Source of the DNA: Echinococcus granulosus
Taxonomy: Eukaryota; Platyhelminthes; Cestoda; Cyclophyllidea; Taeniidae
DNA length: 64,000 nucleotides
Direction: 5' to 3'
NCBI RefSeq assembly: GCF_000524195.1
Contig: NW_020170470.1
Coordinates: 62,001-126,000, forward strand
The notes under the pieces were generated by a model. The model saw only the letters and a program-made list of their open reading frames with translations, was not told where the DNA came from and did not search any database. The translations under genes and the position numbers were made by a program. Below are positions 23,861 to 35,300 of this stretch, one piece after another. How positions within the stretch are numbered: position 1 is the stretch's first letter; each line of letters opens with the position of its first letter.

Positions 23861-24100
23861 CACAAATTTTTCGATTCTGGCGACTACAACATGGCGCGAG
23901 CCAAAACTGCTCAACAGAAATCGACAACTGAGGAAGAGGCTATTGAAAAGGAAGAGATCCTTCAGGAATCGACGGGCGTTACTATCGCCACTCCTGAAAG
24001 TGTCCCAGCAGTGCGCCGAAAGTCTATGGTGGGGGGTCTGCGTTCGCATCGAGACAGTCTCACTGCCACCGAGCCTCATCACCATCCAGGGAATCAATGA
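23861..24100 (+). CDS. ENSA: Endosulfine (ENSA/ARPP19) family, last exon only
   Basis: Endosulfines, once phosphorylated by Greatwall/MASTL at the Ser in FDSGDY, inhibit PP2A-B55 and promote mitotic entry. This exon starts after a pyrimidine-rich acceptor (tttttgcatattccag) and begins HKFFDSGDYNMARAKTAQ, matching the near-invariant family core KYFDSGDYNMAKAK. Further on, VRRKSM matches the conserved C-terminal PKA site (RKSSL in vertebrates). The stop is at 24098-24100. The upstream exon(s), which should encode the start and the FLMKRLQ-type helix, were not found. They may be in the gap at 20636-20735, far upstream, or diverged. The ATG at 23891 is internal to the family core and is not the true start. 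The gene symbol stands for the ENSA/ARPP19 family. Confidence 0.9.
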   Translation, partial: HKFFDSGDYNMARAKTAQQKSTTEEEAIEKEEILQESTGVTIATPESVPAVRRKSMVGGLRSHRDSLTATEPHHHPGNQ

Positions 24101-24319
24101 GGGCAATTTTGCGGAAGGAGAATGATTTGTCTCGCTTCTCGACTTCGTGATATTCTTTTATTCAACATGAGCTGGTTATGTGCTTTTTTCATCCTCCATG
24201 CCTGTGCAGCATTTATAAATGCCCTCAAACTATTCGGGGGATGTGCTGAACCCCCACTACTCCTCCCCCATCCCACTGATATCCCGCACTGCTCTCGATC
24301 ACATTGCGTCATTATGAAA

Positions 24320-24325
24320 AATAAA
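24320..24325 (+). terminator. Polyadenylation signal of the endosulfine gene
   Basis: AATAAA lies 220 bp after the endosulfine stop codon in the same orientation. This spacing is normal for a 3' UTR. Confidence 0.55.
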
Positions 24326-25690
24326 TGAGGACGCCTGTTTTAATACTTATTTGCTATGCGACTCAGTGTGCGCGTTTACACCTTTTTTTGTTAAAATTAT
24401 GCTTGTATTTGACTGAAGTGGGTGGTGGTGCATCGCTATGACGGCTCACGCTAAATTGCTACCGCTGTTGGGTGGGGATGTATAGAACAGGAAAGGACTC
24501 ATATGTACGATTGCCAATTATCGAAAGCGGTTAGGGGGGTGTTTGGTGTGCGACCACCTAATTTATCTCAGGAACTTTGTCAGAGTTGCCTTCTGTGCCA
24601 AATGGCTCCCGACTTCCACTAATCTAGCGCCCCGTAGCGAAGTTCGAAGGGGATGGTGGGACATGGACCGTTAAAATGACCCCATTCAAAGTGACTTTCA
24701 CTGCCGAATCTTGCTTTTGATAATGTTGCAGTCAGATCATTTTGCAGCTTTAAGATATCGCACAGAAGTAATTGACAGTAATTTTTTGGTTGAACACAAT
24801 CTGTCAGTTTAGCCGATCGTTAATGGGAATGGGGAATTACTAGTTCTTGGTGCAACGCCCCTTACATGTGCTGTGGGCAATGTGGGAGTTTAATGCGCCA
24901 CGGTGACGCTCCCCGTTCACATGGATTAGTACCACTTTATAGCACATACTCACACGCGTTAACTCTTCTTTCTAAGAGTCGTGGCTGATTTCACTCATTG
25001 TTAGTCATTATAAAACAGCTGTTTACACTCAAAAATGGCGAGAAGAGGAAGGAGCAGATTTTTTCGGAATTGATTAAGTTAAAATACAAGAGCTAAAATC
25101 GCGTGCAGGTCGGCGAAGTTGCGTATCATACAATCCTAGCAGCGCAGTTGTTTGCTAAATCAAGACGCGATCAAATCCTAAACTAATGACTAGATTTTGA
25201 TAACTCGCGGCTCGGTAATGCCATTGTTAATCTATTTATGCGTGAGTGATTAAAATTTCAAATTCTGATACGGCCAGTAACGCTTTCATACAGCAAAGGT
25301 ATTCTTGTAGAAATATTTATCATTTTCGCCCTGGCTTAAGTGTGTCACAAAAGGGTGTAGAATCGGTGTCTTGACTTTCATGCATCATTATTACCATTTA
25401 AAGTTTTTCATGTGGCGTCTAAAAGTCCTCCCTATTCGAGGTCACCTGTTAAAATAACATGATATATTAGAAAAACCCCAGATCCACGTGGCCTATGCCA
25501 CTACCAAATCCATAGTGTGCAATCTGTTGCGCAGCTCTAAAATGAATCAAGCCAAGACTCCTTAAGAGGTGCAAAAGTTTCCAAAATGGGTCATTTAAAG
25601 GCCACCACCTTTGGGAAACACGCAATAAACTTTGCATAGAATTTGGATAAAAAGTGGTTTAAAATAGGCAGTTATTAGTCAATTCAAGAC
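24326..25690. other. Intergenic region between endosulfine and FGFR-like genes
   Basis: There are no supported genes. Sequence is mixed AT-rich with a few GC-richer patches. Confidence 0.55.
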
Positions 25691-25699
25691 GCCCAAACC

Positions 25700-26329
25700 A
25701 TAGCACACGCCCAGCCCCAATGCCTCATCGCTTCCCTACCGATGTGTGGCGATGGGGCGGTGGCAGTGGTGGTGGGTTGGTCCGCTGGTACGCGAACCAC
25801 GAAAGGATGCACGCACGCACCCGAGTGATGTGTTGCGATCTCTGCTTTCCTATTCTCCCTCGTCTTCTCTCTCACCCCCTCCCCCCGGCAGAGATTTTCC
25901 TCCTGTCAAAACACAACAGGCTGAAAGAGCCTAATAAGGCTGCATTTACGGAGGGAGTGCTTGCCCCATGGACACGTGCACGCACTCAGAGCCAGACCAA
26001 TGAAGGAGGGAACACGTTCAATCGTGCCTCCGCGCATGCACAAACACGCGTGTATGTAGATGGGGTGCGGACCGGAGAATAAATAACGTGCGAGACTGCA
26101 TGATTGACACTCAATCCGCCTCGTTATCACCGTCGTCCCTGCTTGTGTTCATGCGTGCATGCATTTACGCTCCTGCCTCGTCTTCACTTTCTCCTGCGCG
26201 CATGCGTCGCGAAGCACGCACGTCTCAGCTGCCACAGGCACACTACTCGGCCTACAACTTGATTGGTCGGCGTTGGACATGCGCCCAGCCACTCAGCGTA
26301 TATAAAATCATCTCGATGCAGACATACTC
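25700..26329 (+). promoter_or_regulatory. CpG-rich promoter of the FGFR-like gene
   Basis: A CpG-rich block of about 600 bp ends in an ordered set of core elements on the plus strand. These are an NRF1-like gcgcatgcg box (about 26198), an inverted CCAAT box (attgg, 26262-26266) and a strong TATA box (tatataaaat, 26299-26308). I expect initiation near 26328-26332. The nearest downstream gene in this orientation is the FGFR-like gene. Confidence 0.5.
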
Positions 26330-26516
26330 TCTTAAAAAGACAAAAACAACTACTGTGCGTATTAGAGAGAGAGGCGGAGAAGGAAAAACTGCAACACCAT
26401 CACCGGAGCAGTTCTTGCGGAAGTTATAATTAGCATAGAATGCAACAGGAAAGAGGCAGAAAATAGATCGAAACAACCCGTTGTAATTGAAACTTAAGAA
26501 GACCTTTACCTTATTG
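26330..26516 (+). other. Probable non-coding first exon (5' UTR) of the FGFR-like gene
   Basis: This runs from the predicted start about 25-30 bp downstream of the TATA box to a consensus donor (ccttattg|gtaagt). The matching acceptor is tctgttttag at 29328-29337, 30 bp before the signal-peptide ATG at 29368. The intron would be 26517-29337. Confidence 0.4.
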
Positions 26517-29337
26517 GTAAGTCTGTTACCTTTTGCTATCGCAACTCATAAAGCATGAATGAATGTTATCATTTAAAAGTGGTATCCTGCATCTGTAGCA
26601 TTCAAATAAAGTCGCTTTCGCATTCTCGTGCGACTCGAGCCGGTAGACCACTGGTGAACTCGTGCATCACTGAACAGCACCCGTGTATTGGTGGCGAAGC
26701 ATTACCTTGAAACCTGCCTCCAAAAAGTTCTTTCCTTTCTCCCGAACGTATGTTAATTATTATTTACATGGAATCGCAATTCTTCCATCAATGGTTACCT
26801 AAGCAGTCCCATTTAAACCATTATTTCTCTGGATATGAAGAAAATGGAAATCGTAATGGTAGAGCACACATATATATATGAAAAATAGCTGTGTGGCTAT
26901 ATCATCAGATGAATGTTTTCTCAATAAAGACAGTGTTGACTATGAATCCCTCTTGATGTTTGACTTAGCACCCAAGTACGCGATTTCAAAAGCGCACCTT
27001 CTATTCCATCATCAATAGAGTTTTGTTGTTTGTCATTACAAGGATGTTCACTCATTATGTCATTGAACTTTTGATCACCCGAATTTATCCAGGAATGTCA
27101 CGAAAATTGGTATTGAAACTTTTGAGAAGTTCCGACTACAGCAAGGAATAAAAACAAATTTGTACTTTGATTCTGCATAAATCTATGAACAGCATAATAT
27201 GGGAGTAATTCGACTGTTATTTCCTGTGAATCCCACCCACCTTTCCACAAATAACGCATGATCCGGCTGTAGACTGGGTGTAGTTAAATTGCAGCACTGC
27301 AATTACTGTTGCTGCCGCTTCTGCTACACGCTATTTTAGAGCGTCCTCTTTTTCAGCTTACCTTTCACTATCTCCCCATCACTACCCCTCTTATGCTGAA
27401 CACGCCCAATTTCGCAGGTTTAATCCATTTGCCAGTCGTTCGCATGCAAGCGTGTCTCCACGCTGATCTTGATTTTTGTATCGCCTGTTTCCACTTTGTA
27501 CCTTAAGTGCCATCGCTGGGACTCAGGGTAAAGTTAGTATCACTAGTATGCTTTTTTAACTCACTGGTTGTGGATATGAATTTCTACCTAACGCAGTTGC
27601 AATTACTTCGTCCTTATTCGATCAATCGGAACAAAGTGTGGTTCCTGCTGTCGCCTGTAATGACGTCTGAAAAGTACTATTAAAGTGACACTCTGAAGCG
27701 TTCACTTCAATGATTGGAAATTGAAAAAGAAGAAAGTGGCAAGAATGAAGGGATGTAAACTGATGAATACCTTCACTTTAGCCAATAAGAAGAGAATTGG
27801 AAGAAGAAATATCATTTGATTCGTCGTATTCAGGCTGTGGTTAGAAAATCACATGCAAGACTAGTGAATGAGTTGGTTTTCGTCATTCCTTTGCGTTCCA
27901 TCATTGCTCCTCGTGCGTTATCCATATATTTCCCTCGCCGTAATCATTACTCGTGTCGACTTGACCATCACATCTGAAATGGGGTAAGGTACGGATACGA
28001 TAATGTTTTGGCTATTTGAGAGCAGATTACATTCCCTGCATCGCTATTCGTGGGCTTGGAAACTTACTGGCTACCACGAAGCTAGTTGGTGCAACTTGTC
28101 ATGCCCTGGCCATTGGAAACAGGTGGTACATTTCAAGTACTCGAGATTTACTTTATTGTTCGTTACACCAACATTGATGGGAATAAGCATAACTTATTTG
28201 CTCGTGTGTATGTGAATTAACGATTTTCTAAAGCTGTTGGGGCAACCGCCTGTTGTTTGCTGCCTTATTCTGCCCACTATTCGCTTCTCGAAGCCTATAT
28301 CTAACTGCAAATTATCCTAATGTCGTCGTCCTTTCCTTGGTAGATACGTAACCAGACGGATTAAAGTACTTCTATCGGCAGTGTTCAAGATAACATTTAA
28401 ATTTTAATCACCTATTTAAATCCAAATTGACTATTCTAGTTGAAAACTTATAAAATATTGTGATCGAAATTATTTACACATATTTTCACCGTACGATATA
28501 ATCTGAACAGCCCCTATATCAAACGACTATAAGTAGTGTATGTTTGTTTATTTCCTATGCATCTTTTTTCTAATAAGTGTCATTTTTTATCCCGATTTTG
28601 TCTGAAAAACTACCTTTTCCTAGTGCTGTTCTTGTGCTTGAGTTAGCAATGTATGTGACTGGTAGTTTCACTCCATCATTCAAGTCCCGACACTGCCCTC
28701 ACCATTGGCGACTCCCCATCGTACCACAATTCAGATGGTTAGTTTATGTGAAGTATCTTTGGGTCGTTAAATTTAGATAAGTTAAAAGGAAATAAGGCAA
28801 TAGCTGAGCGCCTGATGCCAGAGAAAAGGAAACAGCGAACGCCAAGCAAACTGTCATTAAGAATGCTTTTGTATGCATTTTTTCAGCCTGAATTATTATG
28901 GAAAGATCTACCATGACAAAGGAGGTGGAGGTGAAGGTGGTTAAAATAGACTTTAGGAGGATATAGACGCATATGACAAAAGGTGCTGGAAGGGAATGTG
29001 AGGAAACCTTTCCTGTCTTAACTTCTGTGGGAAAATTAGCCGCTACCGCATTACGGAATATAGAAAGGACATTGGAGCCAGATAACTGAAGATATGCCTG
29101 CATTAAAATTTGCATAAAAATTACAGTAATTATTGTAAGAGGTAAAAATTTTGTTACTCAATTGTATGTCAAGTTGATGGGCATCAATCAACCCAATGGT
29201 CGATCACAGCGTGAGTGATCACCTATCTAATTTTCTTGAACCATAGGGGTAATTAGCATACACATTTCTCTATAATTCACATATGCGAGAAGTGGTAAAA
29301 CATGCACATAATCACTGCTGATAAAATTCTGTTTTAG
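26517..29337 (+). other. Predicted 5' UTR intron of the FGFR-like gene
   Basis: I see no gene in it. A 123-codon minus-strand open frame at 28744-29115 includes a hydrophobic stretch but lacks any other coding support. Confidence 0.35.
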
Positions 29338-29367
29338 AATAATTTTAACTAACCTACTGTCGTCGAG

Positions 29368-32300
29368 ATGAACCCATCTTCGAGAAAGCTCTCCGGTCGA
29401 TCCGCTCAGGAAGTGCATCCCTCAACAGTTGTTTTGGCAGCTGCTCACATTTACCTCACAATCATTGCGTTCAGCCTTCATATTGGAAAAGGTAAGCTTC
29501 TTTTGATTTACGTCAACACCTATGTATAATTAACTGACTAACACGGCAAATCCGTGTGGTGTCATTCTTCGACACATGACCAGCCTAGTCGATGATCTGC
29601 TATACTTTGTTTTGGATTTTTTAACCAAACTTGAAGTACGATTTGCCGGTCAATGCGTGGGAGTTAACGTCGGCAAATCTGCAATCGCCTATCTGAATCC
29701 TTTATCAAAAACGGGGTACAATTGAGTGAAACTTCTCTAATCCTGTAAAATATCATATACATTCCTATTTTATGGTCTAAAATTACTCTATCTCGATCAC
29801 TCGTCGAGTTTCATCACGACTGACAGTTGCAGAATACGAATGAAGTTACTGGCACACTACTGTTGGTGAGATAGTAGAAGAATCCTACTTATTAGGTTAC
29901 ATTTATTTAAAGCGATTTACGAACACTAGTTGCCCAAATCATATAACACTTCTGGCTTGGCCTCCTTATTATGAATTTCAGTCAAAAAATTACGAATTCT
30001 CATTCAGCCTAGCAAATTGTAGTTCGGTAGATATGATGGGAGTAAGAGCATAATCACTGAATATATATGCAAAAGTATGTAGAAACATTAAGCTAGCAGG
30101 AATGTATTTTTTTCTTAACCAAACACCCTTCCCGCCAGGTAATTCACACATTTGCAATCTAGGGAATAAATAATGACTACAAATGTATGATTTTGGAGAA
30201 TCGGGAATAACGAAAAGGTACGAGTCTACAGGTATCAATATCCTTGCGTGAAAAAGTTAAATTCAAATTCGCTAATGTGGTTTTTTCCTCGTTCCGGAGA
30301 AAAATCAAGCTGCCGATGGAGAGAGGGCGAGAGCGAGAAAGCGAAAGCGAGAATGAGAGCCATAGCAGCAGCGTTGGGCTGGTGCATGCGTGTGTGTGCA
30401 GCAGAGGGCGCGTGTGCACGCGCGGCATGTCACACCCGTCAGAGCTGTCAGACGCGGTTGACTTTTCCCGGGGAAAAGGGGCTGGAAGGTAGGCGGGCAG
30501 GAAAGCAGGCAGGCATGCTGGCAAGAGGGGGTATGAGGAGGAAGAGAACCGTAGTGTAAGGAGGTGTAGGAGGGTTGTCGTGGGGTGGAGAAAGTGGAGG
30601 TGGCTTCGAAAACCGAGCCTGTCAGGCTGTCAGTTTTGGGTAAATCAGCAGTACTGCGCTTGCCAAATGGCATCCCCACCATACCTCGACCTCCGACAGT
30701 CCAGAATTGGTTGTTTTCCAGACCCAGAAGCTGATATCTGACAATTACTCGCTTTCTCACGCACTCACAATTCGTGGATCAACCATTCCGTGATTAATTT
30801 GACGGGAAATTTTGCTTTAGAGCTACCATCTTCTTCTCTGTTTATTGCCTCACTTGCTCTAGTTATTATTTTCTTGTCACATGGAAGTTTGTATTCATTT
30901 GGCAGTCTTGACGGGCTAATGCAGGCTTGAAAATAAGAAGCGAAATGCAACAACTGTCCGTGGGAAGGGGTGGGGAGCGTTACCTCGTCTCCCTTCCTTC
31001 CTTCCTCGAATTAAATTGTATACCGGATGTTTTTTCCAGGCAAACATTTTAATACAACAGGAAAGGAATGTACATGCAGGTTTTTTGCTCCATTGACGTA
31101 AATGAATTCGGCTGAATGCAGTTTCAAGCTTTATCCTTAAATGCCACCAACTTTTCTCCCAGTTGCGTGATTTCGTGGTAGCACACAAAAATTAGTGGTT
31201 TTGATTCCCGTTTCCTGTAAAACTTACACATTTCGATATTTTTTATTAACAAATAGATATTATCGTGCAATATACCAGCAGAAATTATAGTAAGAAGTCG
31301 AAAGCCACACAGCATGTAGATAGAGGCGAAGTGAGTTTCGCCGATAAGGCACTGGAAAGACCGCGGATCAGGTATGTACACCTCATGCTAAAACATTACT
31401 TAGACAAGAGCTTTGGGTTCTTGTAGCATTTGTGTTTACAAAATCGATGCTCTTTGAACCGATGTTCTCAACTGTCTGGCGAATTATCCATCTGGAGAGG
31501 AACTTCGACACATTGGAAACCCTTTTAACCCATTTAAACAAAACTGAGGGAGGGTTTTTAATGCAGTCTTGAATAATCTGTCTGCTACTACCCTTCCTAA
31601 TAGCTTCGTGAACTTTAGAAGCTGCGGAATTCGAAAAGAAAAATACAAATAGCTATTTCCTGATCATTTTGAAATGGAGTTGACCGGTTCCTTGCACGTC
31701 TATTAGTTCACTCTCACTTCAAAAGTTGGGCTAATTAAACTGACTAATGTTTGTGGGGAAGGTGAAGCGTTGTATCAAACCCAAAATCTATGTATTCATA
31801 CAAATTTGATAGTCCGCGAAAGTTAAATTAGCCAGCGGTAATAAAATTATCGTGCTTATTTGAAAGGATTTTAAAACTCTATCAGGTCAGTCCTGAAGCA
31901 GAGAATCTAAGTTTTATAGCTGAGCTCATTTTTCTGCTGCTCAACTGATAAGTGTCACTAATATTTCCTTGAGTGTGTTAGATGGCATTTGGGAATTTCT
32001 AGACGGTTTAGGCGGATTGATTACCATCCACGTTAAAGCTGAAACAAAATCATAAATGACGAAGGTAGTTAATGCACTTAATGGTGAGCGTGCAGAGAAT
32101 GTTAACACTTTTGGCTACCTGAGATCTGCGTTTATTTTGTTGTACAATTCATTCTTTCACATTTCTAGCAAACCTATCTGTCAGCTTTATGAAAATCTTA
32201 GCAAACGCATCCATTCTATCGTGCCCAGAAAGGACATCAGTGTTGTCAGTTAAGATAAACGGAGTCAGTGAAGCTTGTAGCCTTTTGGAATGCGTAGCAC

Positions 32301-35300
32301 TGCTTTTGCAGAATTTCCTCTTCTTCACTTGATGTTGACCTATTAATGCGTTTTTCACCCAAACTAGTAATACGGTTAGTACAGTTTATACTTATTGCTG
32401 TACATTCAATCATTTTTCAGTAGAAAAAGTAGTCTTTTAACCGTTCTGATTGAATATTATGCAAGGCGTTGATGTTGTACTGCTTAAAACAAGATTTAGT
32501 GTGGAGTTTTTATGTAATTATCAGATAGTGCTTCCGATTGCTTAGAGAAGAGTTGCATGGAACGTACGAAGGATTTTATTAAAACTAGTACACCTTCCAA
32601 CCAAATCGTTGCTTTTACCACATCGAGACTGTGTGGCTCATCACTACTGATGCATTTGCATTATTTCAAGAGCATAATTTACATATTTCATCAAATATTT
32701 CAAAAAAAGTGGCGAGTGCGTCTGCATATGTGAAATAGAAGAGATGGATTGATGTTCTAGGAAAAACAGTTTGGTGTCAAAAATAGGTATGGATGAGTTT
32801 ATGTTAGAGACTTTGCCTTATCGTCGGACTTGCAAGCACATACGCATGATAAATGAGTTTTTCCTGGGATGACCTCACTTCTAATCTTCAAATCAGAATA
32901 CACAGACGTCTCTGTCAATAGTAATGCTATCAATGATGTTGTGCTTGTTTTTCATCAGCGTGACGTTGACCAGGGTTCTTGCTGGCCGTTTGTGACATCA
33001 GAGCAGGCTTGACATAGGCAGATTTTCTTTCACCGCCCTCTTTTACCTAAGTAAAGCTAAGTTGCCCCGTGTATTCCGGCTTCAAATTGTACGTCCCCCA
33101 CTGTCAAACGTCTGTCGCGGACCGCTACCTCCACCCTATCTTGCCTCACCCCTCCAAAGCCAATACTACTACTACCACCTCCCACCATCGTTGCCTCCTC
33201 CGCCCTTCCTAGCTGGCTCGCCCGTTCACTCTCTCGTTTGCGCCTACAACGTCATCATTCCACCCCCCCGGTAGTCGATGTGTTGGCGTGTGAGGTAATT
33301 GCTTGACCTGGTTGCGTGTTTATGCGTGATACTGTAGTCCACTGAGGGAGAGGCAGCTCCAGAGGCAATGGAAATGGAGTCATGCGAGTGTAGAGAGGGA
33401 GCGAGAAAACCTTGTCGACAAGATGTTACTTTTCAGATGCAATGACATGCATTTTTGGAGATACCGTCGATTCAATCTCAAATAAAATTTTAGTGTTTCG
33501 ATAGAGGCGGGATGGCAGTTGTACGTGAATCGCCAGGTCGATTCAGATTAGAATGATTCCCCTGCTGGTATTTTGCGATCGTAGGTAACCATTTCTCGTC
33601 ATTCAGAATTGTACTATCTGTCCAGTTAAGGTTCATATTTGGGTGAAAGTTGCCACAATTGAACCTTGTTTACCTGTCTGAACCTAATTTGGTTTTTTTT
33701 TCAAGTGAAAGCTGAGCTTTGAACAGACGATAAAATGGATTTTTCTATTGGCTAACTTTGAAGAGGAGGTAAAAGAAGAGACGTCTAGTCGTAATGTAGT
33801 GCTTTTGCTTGCCCTTTCGTTCGTTCGCTCACTCACTCGCCTTCTCTCTCCTCCTCTTCCACTTCTTGTGCCCTCACCTTGCGCACTCGCGCGAAAGTGG
33901 ATGCTTGCATCGCTCATCTTGATTGTGCCACAGCGAAAACCAACTCTCTTTCCTAGTTGAATGGTATATCTAAGAAGGGAAGCCGTCCTGATCTGTTGCA
34001 ATCATCAAAAACCATTTGCTATTGCCCTCTGATTAATTTACTTTAATAAAAATGAAATGATGTAGTTCAAGGACTGAGGAGTAAGAATAGGGCTTCCCAA
34101 TTCTTTTGTGTACTTATTTTCTTAGACTGAAAAAGATTGACTTTTAAAAATGCTTTGCAGTATGCGGTTAGTCGACACAGCATCAGTTAGAAGCTAACTT
34201 TGTGCAGTATTCCTCATTGACCTCGGGTGCTACTTGATTTGAATTCGTTATTCGGTAAGAGGGAACCTGCAGTGAACCCTTCAAAATATCCTTTCTCTTC
34301 CTCAACTTAAGCTGTGGGGTAGTTTTGCAACAGTATTCAATCAGGTACAATTTAAACAACAAATTTTAATGAATAGCATGAAGGTGCTTCACTTAATGGA
34401 CTTTGCTGTACAGTTAGAAGTGGAGCATTAAGGATAAGGATCCAATGCTTTTTAAATTTACCTACCTCCCTATCTTGTATGCGTATTTAAAAGCAGGGGG
34501 TTATAGCGATTGATGCTGGTTTTGTTGCTATAATCTCCCTAACGAGAGCATACGCGTTTGTTTTCCACAAAACGTGTTTCAGCACCCGGCTTTCTTCTCG
34601 TGACCTAGGAACGAAATGAAAACAAGGAATTCTAAACACTTAAAATTAAATTAGGAATAGTTTCAACCTGCACATACTTTGTCTATGTGGCTTTTGCATA
34701 GTCAACAAATTTTTGTGCTTTGTGGCAGGTCTTGTGTGAGAAATCGCGGGTTTTTTGTGAATGTCAATCAGACTTTTTAATTGGTGTGTGTATGTACGTA
34801 TTTATAAACATTTACTTCGAGTCAAGACGACGTAACAACTGCACAGTGTGAAAAACAGCGGGACTGACTGCCATCAATAAAATGCTCTGATTGGCAGCCA
34901 CTGTCCATCAACTCGTGTGGAGGGAGCACGCACACACTGCACACAAACTAGCAAGCAGCGGTCTGACCCTCCTCGTCTCTCGGCATTCCACCCTTCCACA
35001 CTCATCCCGGTTCGTGCAGTACTCTAAAAAACCGCTACCCTCGGTTCAGCAATACAACTTTCCACAATACAGCACTTCATTAAATCATTTAAATTTAAGA
35101 ATGGAGAACGCTGCGATGATGTAGGAATGAAGGGTGCTCATAATTACCCTAGTAAACACTCAAAAGTAGTTGCTAGAACTCACTTTTTTTAAAGTAATGT
35201 AGCCAATTATAGGCGTGGGCTGATAAAGCCATGCAGGCACTGTTTTGTGCTGTGAAAACTCTTGGAACGGGATCATTATCCAACTAATCGCCGCCCGATA

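Noticed and set aside
23805..24125. 106-codon plus-strand frame through the endosulfine exon
   Set aside because: An alternative frame of the same exon. The other frame carries the conserved FDSGDY core after the acceptor.
25720..26429. Overlapping open frames of 62-120 codons on both strands
   Set aside because: They arise from GC-rich, CA/CG-repetitive promoter sequence. There is no family resemblance and several frames are open at once.
28744..29115. 123-codon minus-strand frame with a signal-peptide-like stretch
   Set aside because: Hydrophobic stretches are common in AT-rich noise; no conserved motif and it lies in a predicted intron.
30177..30760. Open frames up to 151 codons on the minus strand
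   Set aside because: Low-complexity products (Leu/Pro/Ala and Ser/Leu/Arg runs) from a purine-rich GC island; no splice or start support.
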